64,000 bases of DNA from Bacillus sp. es.034 (GCF_002563655.1 NZ_PDIY01000001.1:964001-1028000); one strand, 5' to 3'. Positions 37,780-50,511 are shown, counted from the stretch's first letter. Program-made: numbers and translations. The notes: generated by a model not told the origin, from the letters alone.

Positions 37780-38220
37780 ATGTTGAAAGTGATCCGCCAG
37801 GCAACGAGTGAGGACATTCATGAAGTCGTGGCCTTCTTGACGAAAGCAGGATTGAGCACGGAAGGCATTAAACATAGCATTGATTGTTTTTTAGTAGTGG
37901 AAGATGAGGAAAACCGCTTGATCGGGACGCTTGGAATCGAGGTGCAGGGGAAGATCGGACTCCTTCGATCACTCGTAGTCACTTCTTCATTTGAAAGTGA
38001 AGAGTTATTTGCTCTCTTTCAGGAGATTTTAAAGCTTGCGAAAGAAAAGGATCTGAAGCGTCTCTATTTGATTTCCAATCGGAAAGCATCCCTCGCGTTC
38101 TTTGACCTGCTGGGTTTTCAACAGGAAGCAGATCCTGTTGTGGATGAGTTGGAGAACTTCATTCATGCGAAAAAGTTATCCACTGTGGATAACTGTATCA
38201 CCATGAAATTGGATTTATAG
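37780..38220 (+). CDS. ywlB: GNAT family acetyltransferase (YwlB position)
   Basis: A 146-residue protein with the GNAT order: N-terminal IRQATSEDIHEVVAFL, a central beta strand LLRSLVVTSSF in the acetyl-CoA binding region (the usual Q/RxxGxG/A loop is degenerate), then LYLISNRKASLAFFDLLGF typical of GNAT motif B. The substrate is unknown. Position between spoIIR and ywlC matches B. subtilis ywlB. The last codons contain two DnaA boxes (38176-38192), part of the ywlC cluster. ATG 37780 follows AAAGGGAGGATGAAAGG. Confidence 0.78.
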   Translation: MLKVIRQATSEDIHEVVAFLTKAGLSTEGIKHSIDCFLVVEDEENRLIGTLGIEVQGKIGLLRSLVVTSSFESEELFALFQEILKLAKEKDLKRLYLISNRKASLAFFDLLGFQQEADPVVDELENFIHAKKLSTVDNCITMKLDL

Positions 38221-38593
38221 ATTTTTCGACAAGGATTTTATCCTAAAATTCAGGACTGGACCATTCTCATAAAAATGGTTCAGTTTTTTTCGTTTGCCAT
38301 TCGACAAAATATGAGAAAGCGGTAACTATTTCTTTTTTCAGAATTATTCACACCATCCACAGGTTTATCCACAATTTTCAACAAGTTATATGCAGTTTGT
38401 GGATAATACTTGAGAATTCAAGGTGTTTCTTTTATACTTTCAAAAGTATAGGAACTTGTAAATTCAGTATTTGCAGACAAAAATCGACGAGATTTAGCTT
38501 AGTAACATAAAGGTGGATGACATAGATGATGAAACATTGGATTGTGGAAAGTGATGTGGATAAAAACAAAAGTTATCCACAAATTGTGGATGC
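38176..38593. promoter_or_regulatory. DnaA-box cluster around the ywlC promoter
   Basis: Six exact TTATNCACA boxes (38184-38192 reverse, 38344-38352, 38365-38373, 38398-38406 reverse, 38555-38563 reverse, 38573-38581) plus near matches at 38176 and 38585 lie within 420 bp, spanning the end of ywlB, the intergenic gap and the first codons of ywlC. In B. subtilis the ywlC upstream region is a known DnaA binding cluster outside oriC. The cluster probably titrates DnaA and regulates ywlC. Confidence 0.88.
38255..38291 (+). terminator. ywlB terminator
   Basis: ACTGGACCATT pairs with AATGGTTCAGT (one wobble), loop of 8, then seven T. Confidence 0.88.
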
Positions 38594-39566
38594 AGCGAAA
38601 ATCCTTCAACAGGATGAGGTGGTGGCGTTCCCGACAGAGACGGTTTATGGACTGGGTGCCAATGCCACATCGGATACTGCGGTGGAAAAAATCTTCAAAG
38701 CGAAGGGCAGGCCTTCGGATAATCCGCTGATTGTCCACATATCAAATAAAGAGCAGTTAGAGGGATTGGTCGAAGAGATCCCGTCGGATGCTTCGAAACT
38801 CATTGAAGCATACTGGCCAGGGCCACTGACGATCATTTTTAAAAATAAGGAAAACGTCTTTTCCGGAAGGGTGACGGCTGGACTCGATACTGTGGGGATC
38901 CGGATGCCGGACCATCCCGTGGCGCTCTCGATCATCGAGGCAGCGGGACTTCCGATTGCCGCTCCGAGTGCGAACCGTTCGGGTAAACCGAGTCCGACAA
39001 CGGCTCAGCATGTCATTGATGACCTGGAAGGCCGGATCGCCGGAGTGGTGGATGGTGGCGAGACGGGAGTCGGAGTCGAGTCTACGGTGGTGGATTGTAC
39101 GGGAGAAATCCCGGTCATTTTGCGTCCTGGCGGCATCACGAAAGAGCAGCTGGAAGAAGTCGTCGGTAAAGTGGAAGTGGATCCTTCCTTGAAAGAAGGC
39201 AAGGGTGCCCCGAAATCACCAGGGATGAAATACACCCACTACGCCCCGGATGCCCCTGTTTATCTTGTGGACGGAACGAAGGAAGATGTGCAGCGATTGG
39301 TGGATGAGAAAAAGGGAGAGGGGCTCAAGGTCGGGGTTCTGACGACGGAGGAACAGATGGATTGGTATCAGGCGGATCTCATTCTGTCAGCCGGACGCAG
39401 GGATGACCTGAAAACAGTCGCCCAGCATCTCTATGACACCCTGCGTGCGTTTAATAGAAGTAATGTGGATATTATCTTTGCCGAGATGTTTCCGGAAGAA
39501 GGAGTCGGGCTTGCGATCATGAACCGTCTTCAAAAAGCTGCCGGTTACCGTGTGATAAAAGGATGA
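38526..39566 (+). CDS. ywlC: threonylcarbamoyl-AMP synthase (YwlC/Sua5)
   Basis: Makes threonylcarbamoyl-AMP from threonine, bicarbonate and ATP for the t6A37 modification of ANN-decoding tRNAs. The 346-residue product has the YrdC domain (about 1-210) with the KGRPSDNPL motif (about 60-68) and SANRSGKPSPT, then a C-terminal Sua5 domain. ATG 38526 follows AAAGGTGG; ATG 38529 is an alternative start. The first codons contain two DnaA boxes, so expression is probably linked to DnaA activity, as reported for B. subtilis ywlC. Confidence 0.94.
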   Translation: MMKHWIVESDVDKNKSYPQIVDAAKILQQDEVVAFPTETVYGLGANATSDTAVEKIFKAKGRPSDNPLIVHISNKEQLEGLVEEIPSDASKLIEAYWPGPLTIIFKNKENVFSGRVTAGLDTVGIRMPDHPVALSIIEAAGLPIAAPSANRSGKPSPTTAQHVIDDLEGRIAGVVDGGETGVGVESTVVDCTGEIPVILRPGGITKEQLEEVVGKVEVDPSLKEGKGAPKSPGMKYTHYAPDAPVYLVDGTKEDVQRLVDEKKGEGLKVGVLTTEEQMDWYQADLILSAGRRDDLKTVAQHLYDTLRAFNRSNVDIIFAEMFPEEGVGLAIMNRLQKAAGYRVIKG

Positions 39567-39573
39567 TTGTCTT

Positions 39574-39604
39574 CCCCTATGACCTTTCATAGGGGTTTTT
39601 GTTT
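39574..39604 (+). terminator. ywlC terminator
   Basis: Perfect CCCCTATGA/TCATAGGGG stem, loop CCTT, T run. Confidence 0.92.
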
Positions 39605-39671
39605 TGTATTCTAAATCCCTTTGGACGTGCATAAGTTGTTTTGTAGGCATGTCCGGAGGGGGAAAAACAAA

Positions 39672-40226
39672 ATGACAAGTATGATCGGCGAACTGATGAC
39701 CTTGATGTTAATGGCATTTGCTCTTGGGATGGATGCCTTTTCGATCGGGATAGGGATGGGTATGTTCCAGCTGAGATTAAAGCAGGTCTTTTATATAGGA
39801 TTGGTTGTCGGTGTCTTTCATGTGTGGATGCCGCTCCTCGGGATGATGACGGGGAAGTTTTTATCGGAAACGTTCGGGTCCTTTGCGGCTTACGCAGGGG
39901 GTGTTCTGCTCATCGTCCTTGGAATCCAGATGTTCATGTCGAGCTTCAAGGAGGAGGACACGACCCTCATCTCACCCGTGGGATTTGGATTGATCCTTTT
40001 TGCGTTGAGTGTGAGCCTGGACAGTTTTTCAGTGGGATTGACCCTCGGGATCTTCGGGGCGCGAACGGCCGTCGCCCTCTTCTGTTTCGGGATCGCGGCT
40101 ACCGTGCTGACTTGGTCGGGGTTACTCATCGGCCGGAAATTCCAGGGGGTGCTTGGAACGTACAGCGAGGCACTTGGGGGGAGTATCCTGTTTGCGTTTG
40201 GTGTGAAGCTTTTGTTGCCGATTTAA
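39672..40226 (+). CDS. mntP: manganese efflux pump MntP (YwlD)
   Basis: A 184-residue membrane protein with six predicted transmembrane helices of the MntP (DUF204) family. It has two related halves, each carrying the conserved Asp motif: [10 protein letters not shown] (about 16-25) and [14 protein letters not shown] (about 115-128). It exports Mn2+ and limits manganese toxicity. ATG 39672 follows GGAGGGGG. No yybP-ykoY (manganese) riboswitch is evident in the 100-bp leader. The terminator is built from the GGTCCGTCC repeat. Confidence 0.92.
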   Translation: MTSMIGELMTLMLMAFALGMDAFSIGIGMGMFQLRLKQVFYIGLVVGVFHVWMPLLGMMTGKFLSETFGSFAAYAGGVLLIVLGIQMFMSSFKEEDTTLISPVGFGLILFALSVSLDSFSVGLTLGIFGARTAVALFCFGIAATVLTWSGLLIGRKFQGVLGTYSEALGGSILFAFGVKLLLPI

Positions 40227-40237
40227 ATTGGCTGGTG

Positions 40238-40268
40238 AAGGTCCGTCCCTCGGGGTGGGCTTTTTTTG
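40238..40268 (+). terminator. mntP terminator built from the GGTCCGTCC repeat
   Basis: GTCCGTCC pairs with GGGTGGGC through several G-T wobbles, loop CTCG, then seven T. The 5' arm is the repeat core. Confidence 0.75.
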
Positions 40269-40372
40269 TTTGGTTCGGGGGCTGAGCCGCTCCTTTCTTT
40301 TTGTATTCTTTGTGAATGGACTATTGGGAGATTGGAAAATATTTTATAATAGGTGGTAAGGAGGATGACGTG

Positions 40373-40810
40373 ATGAATATTTTGTTTGTTTGTACAGGGA
40401 ATACGTGCCGGAGTCCTATGGCGGAGGCGGTTTTGAAGCATAAAGGGGCAAATAGGTTTGACGTGAAGTCGGCGGGTGTTTTTGCCATGGACGGAAATGA
40501 TGCGTCATTTCAGACTAAAGAAGTGCTGAAAGAGAACGATATAATACATAGACACCAATCGAGTTCACTTTCAAAAGAGAACCTGGATTGGGCTTCCTAT
40601 ATTTTTACGATGACATCGAATCATAAGCGGGCAATTGTGGATCAGTATCCACATGTGGCGGACAAAGTTTTTACATTAAAGGAGTTTGTTCTTGAAGATC
40701 CTGCTGATTTGGATGTAACGGATCCGTATGGGGGAAGCGTGGACATCTATAGACATACATACAGAGAATTGGATTCATTGATCGAAGAGTTAATGAAAAA
40801 GCTTGGTTAA
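40373..40810 (+). CDS. ywlE: protein-arginine phosphatase YwlE
   Basis: A 145-residue low-molecular-weight phosphatase fold that removes phosphate from arginine residues placed by McsB. The active-site loop CTGNTCRS gives Cys7-X5-Arg13, with Thr11 in the position that confers phospho-arginine specificity, and the general acid Asp in VTDPYGG (about 116). ATG 40373 lies 8 nt after AAGGAGG. It counteracts McsB in the ClpCP/CtsR stress and spore germination pathways. Confidence 0.95.
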   Translation: MNILFVCTGNTCRSPMAEAVLKHKGANRFDVKSAGVFAMDGNDASFQTKEVLKENDIIHRHQSSSLSKENLDWASYIFTMTSNHKRAIVDQYPHVADKVFTLKEFVLEDPADLDVTDPYGGSVDIYRHTYRELDSLIEELMKKLG

Positions 40811-40828
40811 AGACAGGGAGAGAGAAAG

Positions 40829-42118
40829 ATGGGGAAAGTGAAGAGCTACAAATCGGGTCTTAGAAAGAAATTGGTCTTCTTTATCACGCTTCTGGCGTTG
40901 GTGACGTATACCACAAGTGCCTTTTTTATTTATGTGATCAAGCCTGCTTTTGCACCTGATATGAATGAGCTTTGGTTCACGATCATGACGCTCGGCATGG
41001 GTGTATTCTGGTCGGCGGTTCTGGCCTTTTTTGCAGCAGGTTTCATCGTCAAACCGCTGCAGCGCTTGGAGCAGGTTGCACTGAAAGCGGCTGAAGGGGA
41101 CATCGCCATCGAAGTAGATGTACCGAAATCCGATGACGAAATCCGCTCACTTGCACTGGCGTTCAACCGCATGCTGCATAATTTGCGTGACATGGTATCA
41201 AGCATCGATGACAATTTTAACAAAACCAATACGAATGTTATCGAGCTTTCCAAAGCGTCGGAAATCGCTTCTACACAGGCGGATTCGATTTCCAAAACGA
41301 TCAGCGAAATCTCAGCAGGTGCCGAAAGCTCGGCTACGGCAATTCAAACAACGGCTGAGTCCGTGGAGGATGTCATCCGGATCGCCCGGGAAGTTCAGGA
41401 TCATTCGAAATCATCTGAGCATATGTCGAAAAACATGGTGACAGAGCTTCAGGGAAGTAAAGAAGTGATCCATTCCCTCGTTGAAGGCATCAGCCGGCTG
41501 GCCAGGGGAAATGAAGATTCATTGGACGCCGTGCGCCGACTCGAAGACAATGCGAAAAAAGTGGAGCAGATCATCCAATTGGTAGGGGACATCGCGAATC
41601 AGACCAATCTTCTCGCCTTGAATGCTTCCATTGAAGCGGCACGTGCCGGTGAGCATGGGAAAGGGTTCGCAGTGGTCGCAGAAGAAGTCCGGAAACTGGC
41701 CGATGAAAGTGGAAAAGCGGTTCAAGGCATTTCGGAACTGATCAAAAATATCCAGACTGAAGTCGGTAACGTGGTTGGGCAGATCACGACCCAGGTCGAT
41801 TCAGCCAACACAGAAGCCCAAAAAGGAACGCAGACGAACGAAATGATTGAAACTATGACCACCACGATTCATGAAGTGGCAGACGCGGTCCAGAACATCT
41901 CGGTCCTCGTCGATCAGCAGATGGACAGCATCCAGCTTACTTCCCAGCAATCACAGGAAGTCGCCGCCATCGCAGAAGAAACATCTGCAGGTGCCATGGA
42001 AGTATCAGCTTCAACAAAAGAACAAGCGGTCGTCATGAATGACGTCGAGAAGCTTGCCCTTAACCTGAAAGAACAGGCAGAAGCACTGAAAAGCACGATA
42101 ACACGTTTTCATTTATAA
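40829..42118 (+). CDS. methyl-accepting chemotaxis protein with minimal sensor
   Basis: A 429-residue chemoreceptor. Two transmembrane segments (about 14-36 and 51-70) are separated by only about 14 residues, so there is no extracellular ligand domain; a HAMP domain (about 72-125) and a long signalling coiled coil follow. The hairpin tip that contacts CheA/CheW is visible ([20 protein letters not shown], then [15 protein letters not shown]). It probably senses membrane state or partners rather than a soluble ligand. It sits 18 bp after ywlE, likely co-transcribed, and ends in a repeat-containing terminator. Confidence 0.9.
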   Translation: MGKVKSYKSGLRKKLVFFITLLALVTYTTSAFFIYVIKPAFAPDMNELWFTIMTLGMGVFWSAVLAFFAAGFIVKPLQRLEQVALKAAEGDIAIEVDVPKSDDEIRSLALAFNRMLHNLRDMVSSIDDNFNKTNTNVIELSKASEIASTQADSISKTISEISAGAESSATAIQTTAESVEDVIRIAREVQDHSKSSEHMSKNMVTELQGSKEVIHSLVEGISRLARGNEDSLDAVRRLEDNAKKVEQIIQLVGDIANQTNLLALNASIEAARAGEHGKGFAVVAEEVRKLADESGKAVQGISELIKNIQTEVGNVVGQITTQVDSANTEAQKGTQTNEMIETMTTTIHEVADAVQNISVLVDQQMDSIQLTSQQSQEVAAIAEETSAGAMEVSASTKEQAVVMNDVEKLALNLKEQAEALKSTITRFHL

Positions 42119-42126
42119 AAGAAAAG

Positions 42127-42160
42127 CGGGTGTGAGGGACGGACCTCATGCCCGTTTTTT
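42127..42160 (+). terminator. MCP terminator containing the GAGGGACGGACC repeat
   Basis: CGGGTGTGAG pairs with CTCATGCCCG (two wobbles). The loop and inner stem consist of GAGGGACGGACCTC. Six T follow. Confidence 0.88.
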
Positions 42161-42235
42161 CATGCTGAAAAGCTTTATATAATGAAGAGGATGTGGCAAA
42201 ATAAACGTATCAAAGGTTATGGGGAGTGGGAGAAG

Positions 42236-42679
42236 ATGAAAGTTGCGATTGCGTCAGATCACGGCGGAGTGAATATTAGAGAAGAAATCAAGTCATTAAT
42301 GGAAGAAATGGGTCTTGAATATGAGGATTTCGGCTGTGAATGCGGTACATCCGTCGACTATCCCGACTATGCGGTTCCCGTTGCGGAAAAAGTGGCAAGC
42401 GGTGAATTCGATTGTGGGATTCTGATCTGCGGGACGGGAATCGGCATGAGCATCTCCGCCAATAAAGTAAAGGGGATCCGCTGCGCCCTTGTTCACGATG
42501 TATTCAGTGCAAAAGCAACCCGCGAACATAATGACAGCAATATGCTTGCCATGGGTGAGCGCGTCATCGGTCCGGGACTGGCACGCGAAATCGCCAAAAC
42601 GTGGCTTGGAACCGAATTCGAAGGCGGCCGCCATGCAAATAGAGTAGGGAAAATCACGGCATACGAAGACAAACAATAA
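42236..42679 (+). CDS. rpiB: ribose-5-phosphate isomerase B
   Basis: Interconverts ribose-5-phosphate and ribulose-5-phosphate in the pentose phosphate pathway. The 147-residue RpiB/LacAB protein has DHGG (8-11), catalytic Cys65 in CGTGIGMSISANK and His/Arg residues in HDVFSAKATREHND. ATG 42236 follows GGGGAG; the frame from 42182 is longer but lacks a ribosome site. Same place as B. subtilis ywlF. It complements the tal enzyme also encoded in this window. Confidence 0.95.
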   Translation: MKVAIASDHGGVNIREEIKSLMEEMGLEYEDFGCECGTSVDYPDYAVPVAEKVASGEFDCGILICGTGIGMSISANKVKGIRCALVHDVFSAKATREHNDSNMLAMGERVIGPGLAREIAKTWLGTEFEGGRHANRVGKITAYEDKQ

Positions 42680-42691
42680 GGAGTGGGTTCC

Positions 42692-43234
42692 ATGGAAATC
42701 GCTCAATTAAAAGATGAACTGCAAACGATACTGCGTGATTTCAGCAGTCAGGTTCCGCTAAAAAAAGGACAAGTCTTTGTCGTCGGCTGCTCTACCTCTG
42801 AAGTAATGGGGGAGCGGATCGGCACGGCGGGAACCATTGAAGTCGCGGAAATGATTTATGACGAGTTGAAGTGCTGGGCGGATTCGATTGGGGTTTCGTT
42901 GGCGTTTCAATGCTGCGAGCATTTGAACCGAGCGTTGGTCCTTGAGCGGGAAGCAGCGGAACGGAAAGGACTCGATGAAGTCACGGTCGTTCCCGTGCGA
43001 AAAGCAGGAGGGGCCATGGCGACGAAAGCCTATCATTCCTTCAACGACCCGGTCATGGTCGAACACATCAAAGGCGACGCCGGCATCGACATCGGGGACA
43101 CCTTCATCGGCATGCACCTGAAACACGTAGCCGTCCCGATCCGCGTATCACAAAAAAGCCTCGGTGAAGCCCACGTCACCCTCGCCAAAACCAGACCAAA
43201 ACTCATCGGCGGAACGAGAGCCGTATACGAATGA
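42692..43234 (+). CDS. ywlG: YwlG family protein (TIGR01440, DUF436)
   Basis: A 180-residue conserved protein of unknown biochemical function, always next to rpiB/glyA in Bacillus. Conserved elements include [16 protein letters not shown] and [16 protein letters not shown], with paired cysteines that could bind a cofactor or be redox-active. ATG 42692 lies 8 nt after AAGGAG; GTG 42683 would overlap that site. It is 12 bp after rpiB, so co-transcribed. It ends in a repeat-derived terminator. Confidence 0.88.
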   Translation: MEIAQLKDELQTILRDFSSQVPLKKGQVFVVGCSTSEVMGERIGTAGTIEVAEMIYDELKCWADSIGVSLAFQCCEHLNRALVLEREAAERKGLDEVTVVPVRKAGGAMATKAYHSFNDPVMVEHIKGDAGIDIGDTFIGMHLKHVAVPIRVSQKSLGEAHVTLAKTRPKLIGGTRAVYE

Positions 43235-43250
43235 GGTCATCAATGTGAAG

Positions 43251-43291
43251 AAGGTTCGTTCCTCTTGTTTGGAGGGACGGACCTTTATTTT
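43251..43291 (+). terminator. ywlG terminator made of two repeat copies
   Basis: AAGGTTCGTTCCTC pairs with GAGGGACGGACCTT over 14 bp with two G-T wobbles, loop of 7, tail TATTTT. Both arms are inverted copies of the GAGGGACGGACC repeat. Confidence 0.85.
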
Positions 43292-43307
43292 GGATTGGTC
43301 GCTAAAC

Positions 43308-43322
43308 GGGGTGTCAGACCCG
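43308..43322. repeat. GGTGYCAGRCCC repeat copy (family 2)
   Basis: GGGTGTCAGACCCG in the 384-bp gap between ywlG and glyA. The same gap holds two family-1 copies (43251-43285 and 43469-43483), making it the densest repeat site in the window. Confidence 0.6.
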
Positions 43323-43468
43323 AACGAATAACAGGGCCAAGGAGGAGGAGGTCCGGGGGATGCAGGAAAAGGATCAGTTTAGTTCTTCTGCATCCTATAG
43401 AACTAGTCATAATGCTCCTTAAATGTGATTGTTGAAGGGTTGGAAACGGTTTGTGAACAGTGTCACAT

Positions 43469-43483
43469 GAGGTCCGTCCCTCA
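43469..43483. repeat. GGTCCGTCCCTC repeat copy before glyA
   Basis: GAGGTCCGTCCCTCA, 136 bp before the glyA start and just before a possible PurR box. Not part of a hairpin that I can see. Confidence 0.7.
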
Positions 43484-43494
43484 AAAGCTTCTCT

Positions 43495-43539
43495 AAACAC
43501 GAACGTTACGTTTTGACTAGAGGTTTTTATTTCGCCTTT
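43495..43539. promoter_or_regulatory. possible PurR box pair of glyA
   Basis: AAACACGAACGTT (43495-43507) and, inverted, TTATTTCGCCTTT (43527-43539) keep the CGAA core of the Bacillus PurR box in the usual inverted arrangement, but the 19-bp gap and several mismatches make it weak. B. subtilis glyA is a PurR target. Confidence 0.3.
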
Positions 43540-43618
43540 TGGTGAATCGTGTTAGAATGGGATTGAATGAATCAATGGGGCGCAGCAAGTTGGGCCTATG
43601 AATTAAAGGGGGATATGT

Positions 43619-44860
43619 ATGAGTAAGATTGCCAAGCAAGATCCGGAAATTTATGCAGCGATTCAAGATGAATTAGAGCGTCAACGAACAAAGATCGAGT
43701 TAATTGCATCTGAAAACTTTGTCAGTGAAGCCGTTATGGAAGCACAAGGCTCGGTTTTGACAAATAAGTATGCAGAGGGGTACCCAGGTCGTCGCTATTA
43801 TGGTGGCTGTGAGCATGTGGACGTAGCCGAGAATCTGGCCCGCGACCGTGCGAAAGAATTGTTTGGAGCAGAACATGTCAATGTTCAGCCTCACTCAGGA
43901 GCACAAGCCAATATGGCAGTCTACTTCACCATCCTTGAACAGGGTGACACGGTTCTTGGAATGAACTTATCTCATGGGGGACATCTGACTCACGGAAGTG
44001 CGGTCAACTTCAGTGGTATTCAATATAATTTCGTAGAGTACGGTGTGGATGAAGAAAAGCACCTGATCAACTACGAAGATGTTAGACAAAAAGCGTTAGA
44101 GCACAAGCCAAAGCTGATCGTAGCGGGAGCAAGCGCGTATCCAAGAGCGATCGATTTCGCGAAGTTCCGTGAAATAGCTGACGAAGTGGGAGCATACCTG
44201 ATGGTGGATATGGCTCATATCGCCGGACTTGTAGCGGCTGGTCTTCACCAGAACCCGGTTCCGTATGCAGACTTCGTAACGACAACGACTCACAAAACAT
44301 TGCGTGGACCACGCGGTGGTATGATCCTTTGTAAAGAAGAGTTTGCGAAGAAGATAGACAAGTCTATTTTCCCTGGAATCCAGGGCGGACCTCTTATGCA
44401 CGTGATTTCTGCTAAAGCCGTGGCTTTCGGTGAAGCACTGCAGGGTTCTTTTAAAGATTATGCACAGAACATCATTGACAATGCGAAGCGTCTGGGAGAA
44501 GGTCTTGTGAAAGAAGGAATCGATCTTGTATCGGGCGGTTCTGATAACCACCTATTACTCATCGACACTCGTTCACTTGGGTTAACTGGTAAAGTCGCTG
44601 AAAAGGTTCTTGATGAGATCGGAATCACCGTTAATAAAAACACGATTCCATTCGATCCGGAAAGCCCATTCGTTACAAGCGGTGTCCGCATCGGAACGGC
44701 TGCAGTGACGTCCAGAGGATTCGGACTTGGGGACATGGACGAAATTGCTTCGATCATGGCATTGACTCTTAAGAATCACGAAGATGAAGCGAAATTGGAA
44801 GAAGCACGCAAGCGCGTGTTGGATTTAACGAGCAAATTTGAGTTGTATCCTGAGAGATAA
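43619..44860 (+). CDS. glyA: serine hydroxymethyltransferase
   Basis: PLP enzyme that converts serine and tetrahydrofolate to glycine and methylene-THF, the main one-carbon source. The 413-residue product has PLP lysine Lys226 in [14 protein letters not shown], along with [10 protein letters not shown] and [14 protein letters not shown] 43619 follows AAAGGGGG. A possible PurR operator lies upstream, and the terminator contains a diverged repeat copy. Confidence 0.97.
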   Translation: MSKIAKQDPEIYAAIQDELERQRTKIELIASENFVSEAVMEAQGSVLTNKYAEGYPGRRYYGGCEHVDVAENLARDRAKELFGAEHVNVQPHSGAQANMAVYFTILEQGDTVLGMNLSHGGHLTHGSAVNFSGIQYNFVEYGVDEEKHLINYEDVRQKALEHKPKLIVAGASAYPRAIDFAKFREIADEVGAYLMVDMAHIAGLVAAGLHQNPVPYADFVTTTTHKTLRGPRGGMILCKEEFAKKIDKSIFPGIQGGPLMHVISAKAVAFGEALQGSFKDYAQNIIDNAKRLGEGLVKEGIDLVSGGSDNHLLLIDTRSLGLTGKVAEKVLDEIGITVNKNTIPFDPESPFVTSGVRIGTAAVTSRGFGLGDMDEIASIMALTLKNHEDEAKLEEARKRVLDLTSKFELYPER

Positions 44861-44867
44861 TAGATAT

Positions 44868-44911
44868 GGCCTCTTCATTAGGGACGGACGTTCCTGGTGG
44901 GGAGGTTTTTT
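44868..44911 (+). terminator. glyA terminator with diverged repeat
   Basis: An outer stem, CCTCTTC with GGGGAGG-type pairing including wobbles, encloses an AGGGAC/GTTCCT inner stem, then TTTTTT. The interior GGGACGGAC is a decayed family-1 repeat. Confidence 0.7.
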
Positions 44912-45067
44912 GATGGGTGAAGACATGCGGGGTGGTTCCATAATTTGTTAAAAGACACTTCCCATCTCATGTTGCTCTTAAATTGTCTTTTATGTACAAT
45001 AGTCTGAGGTGTAAATGAAGTGGACAAACCATTTTTACATAAAACTGAATTAAAAGGAGAGAGTCGT

Positions 45068-45697
45068 ATGGGCAAAGTATATGTATTTGATCATCCGTTG
45101 ATCCAACATAAGTTAACGTTTATCCGTGATAAAGAAACAGGAACAAAGGAATTTCGTGAGCTTGTTGACGAGGTTGCAACACTGATGGCCTTTGAAATCA
45201 CACGTGACCTGCCACTGGAGGATATCGACGTTGAAACGCCGGTAAGCAATGCGAAAGCGAAAACCCTTGCTGGGAAAAAATTAGGGATCGTCCCTATTTT
45301 ACGTGCCGGCCTTGGAATGGTTGATGGAATCTTAAAATTAATCCCGGCTGCGAAAGTAGGACATGTGGGGTTATACCGTGACCCTGAGACTCTAAAGCCG
45401 ATCGAATATTACGTGAAGCTTCCAAGTGATGTGGAAGAGCGTGACTTCATCCTGGTCGATCCGATGCTTGCAACGGGCGGATCTGCCGTTGAAGCCATCA
45501 ACTCATTGAAAAAGCGCGGTGCCGTAAGCATTAAGTTCATGTGCTTAGTGGCATGTCCTGAAGGCGTCGATGCCATCAAGGAAGCACACCCTGATGTTGA
45601 TATCTTCATCGCCGCTCTTGATGAGAAGCTGAATGAAAAAGGCTACATCGTTCCTGGACTTGGGGACGCGGGAGATCGTTTGTACGGAACGAAATAA
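45068..45697 (+). CDS. upp: uracil phosphoribosyltransferase
   Basis: Salvages uracil to UMP with PRPP. The 209-residue length equals B. subtilis Upp. The PRPP-binding motif appears as [11 protein letters not shown] (about 131-141), with the hood [13 protein letters not shown] near the C terminus. ATG 45068 follows AAAAGGAGAG; the upstream ATG at 45020 has no ribosome site. It immediately precedes the ATP synthase operon, as in many Bacillaceae. Confidence 0.96.
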   Translation: MGKVYVFDHPLIQHKLTFIRDKETGTKEFRELVDEVATLMAFEITRDLPLEDIDVETPVSNAKAKTLAGKKLGIVPILRAGLGMVDGILKLIPAAKVGHVGLYRDPETLKPIEYYVKLPSDVEERDFILVDPMLATGGSAVEAINSLKKRGAVSIKFMCLVACPEGVDAIKEAHPDVDIFIAALDEKLNEKGYIVPGLGDAGDRLYGTK

Positions 45698-45709
45698 TCA
45701 GTGAACTCG

Positions 45710-45746
45710 AAAAGCCGGATTATCGTGAATGATAATCCGGCTTTTT
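45710..45746 (+). terminator. upp terminator
   Basis: Perfect 15-bp stem AAAAGCCGGATTATC/GATAATCCGGCTTTT, loop GTGAAT, then T. Confidence 0.95.
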
Positions 45747-46080
45747 CTATTTGATTGGAAGTATTTACATTAAATTCAAGGGTTACTCAGTAAGGGATTC
45801 TTCTATATAATGGAGGGGCATGTGAAGTGGGGGACCTATCATTTTATAAACCTCACTTTTTAGTAATTGTGTTGAAAATGTGAACAATCTGGGAACACGT
45901 GGATAGGTTGTGCACTTTTTAACTTGAACGCATTGACATAGATTAAGCCCTATTGTATGCTTACAAAGGATGTAAAATGATAAGGTTTTCACAATGCGTA
46001 AACCCTTATGCAATCGCTTTTACATCATGTCTGAAATGCTTGCCTCATGTTCAAATTTTGTTTGAATGGGAGAGGTTGAA
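45747..46080 (+). other. upp-atp intergenic region
   Basis: It holds the atp promoter (45933-45961) and a ~115-nt leader. No other gene, riboswitch or strong hairpin is evident. Short frames here have no ribosome sites. Confidence 0.5.
45933..45961 (+). promoter_or_regulatory. sigma-A promoter of the atp operon
   Basis: Consensus TTGACA with TATGCT at 17-bp spacing. Confidence 0.7.
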
Positions 46081-46302
46081 ATGGGTCAAAAAAACGAAAG
46101 CCCATATAAAGCGATGGCGATTTATTCGGCCATTTTGGCACAGCTTGTCGGGTCTATCTTAGTCGGGATTTTCCTGGGGAGATGGATTGATCAGCAGGTT
46201 GATTCAGCACCACTCTTTTTAATCATCGGTTTGCTCCTCGGCCTTGCCGCAGGGATTTATGCGATGCTTCGAACAGTACGACATTTCTTCTTAGGAGAAT
46301 AA
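46081..46302 (+). CDS. atpZ: AtpZ/AtpI family small membrane protein
   Basis: A 73-residue protein with two hydrophobic helices (about 12-32 and 41-63) and the GRWIDQQVDSAP link, typical of the AtpZ family (PF09527), implicated in Mg2+ supply to or assembly of the ATP synthase. It is the first gene of the atp operon, 6 bp before atpI. ATG 46081 follows GGGAGAGG; an upstream ATG at 46066 is less well placed. Confidence 0.82.
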   Translation: MGQKNESPYKAMAIYSAILAQLVGSILVGIFLGRWIDQQVDSAPLFLIIGLLLGLAAGIYAMLRTVRHFFLGE

Positions 46303-46308
46303 TAAGAT

Positions 46309-46683
46309 ATGCCGGAACTCCATCAAATGTTTAATAGACAGCGGAAATACATAATTTATGTGCTTTCTATTTACGTCCTGGGCTGGGGATTCACCGCCCA
46401 CAAATCAGTATTCTTAGGGTTAATTTTAGGGACATTACTAAGTCTTTATATGCACTGGGGCATGACCAAGCGGGTCTCGAAGTTCGGGGACGCCGTGGTA
46501 GAGGGGAAAAAAGTGAGATCGCTAGGAACCACTTCCCGTATGGCCGCAGCCGCCCTTGGAGTCATCATTGCCACACGATTTCCAGAAACATTTCATCTCC
46601 TAAGTCTTATTATTGGATTAATGACGACCTATATTGTCATTATGATAGATTATTTTTTCAGCAGCTTCAAAACTAATAAATAG
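46309..46683 (+). CDS. atpI: ATP synthase assembly protein AtpI
   Basis: A 124-residue membrane protein with four hydrophobic segments of the AtpI (ATP synthase I chain) family, which aids c-ring assembly. ATG 46309 follows TTAGGAGAAT. The presence of both atpZ and atpI ahead of atpB is a typical Bacillaceae arrangement. Confidence 0.85.
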   Translation: MPELHQMFNRQRKYIIYVLSIYVLGWGFTAHKSVFLGLILGTLLSLYMHWGMTKRVSKFGDAVVEGKKVRSLGTTSRMAAAALGVIIATRFPETFHLLSLIIGLMTTYIVIMIDYFFSSFKTNK

Positions 46684-46699
46684 CGGGGAAGAGAGGTGA

Positions 46700-47419
<720 letters not shown>

Positions 47420-47481
47420 TATATACCTGTTCATTACGGTGGACAAACATATATGTAAAAAATATTTTTCTTATACATTAA

Positions 47482-47709
<228 letters not shown>

Positions 47710-47724
47710 TAAAACGGACAGGTT

Positions 47725-47763
47725 GAATGGCGAAGTTCGTCTTGACGATTATCTTCGCCATTC
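47725..47763 (+). promoter_or_regulatory. intercistronic hairpin between atpE and atpF
   Basis: GAATGGCGAAG pairs perfectly with CTTCGCCATTC over 11 bp around a 17-nt loop. There is no T run, so an mRNA 3' stabiliser or processing element for atpE is more likely than a terminator. This would fit the need for many c subunits per enzyme. Confidence 0.75.
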
Positions 47764-47781
47764 CTATGTACTAGAGAATAG

Positions 47782-48911
<1,130 letters not shown>

Positions 48912-48926
48912 CTTTCGTATAAATGA

Positions 48927-50447
<1,521 letters not shown>

Positions 50448-50511
50448 GGGAATATAGGGGGAAGGGCAATAAGCCCGCTCCCTATATCTGACAATATGTA
50501 AAGGGTGGTGA

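Noticed and set aside
38176..38593. DnaA-box cluster as a replication origin
   Set aside because: No dnaA/dnaN neighbours and no clear AT-rich unwinding element with DnaA-trio pattern; better explained as the known ywlC cluster.
43513..43558. TTGACT ... TAGAAT as the glyA promoter
   Set aside because: The two hexamers are 34 bp apart, too far for one promoter, and no good partner for either was found.
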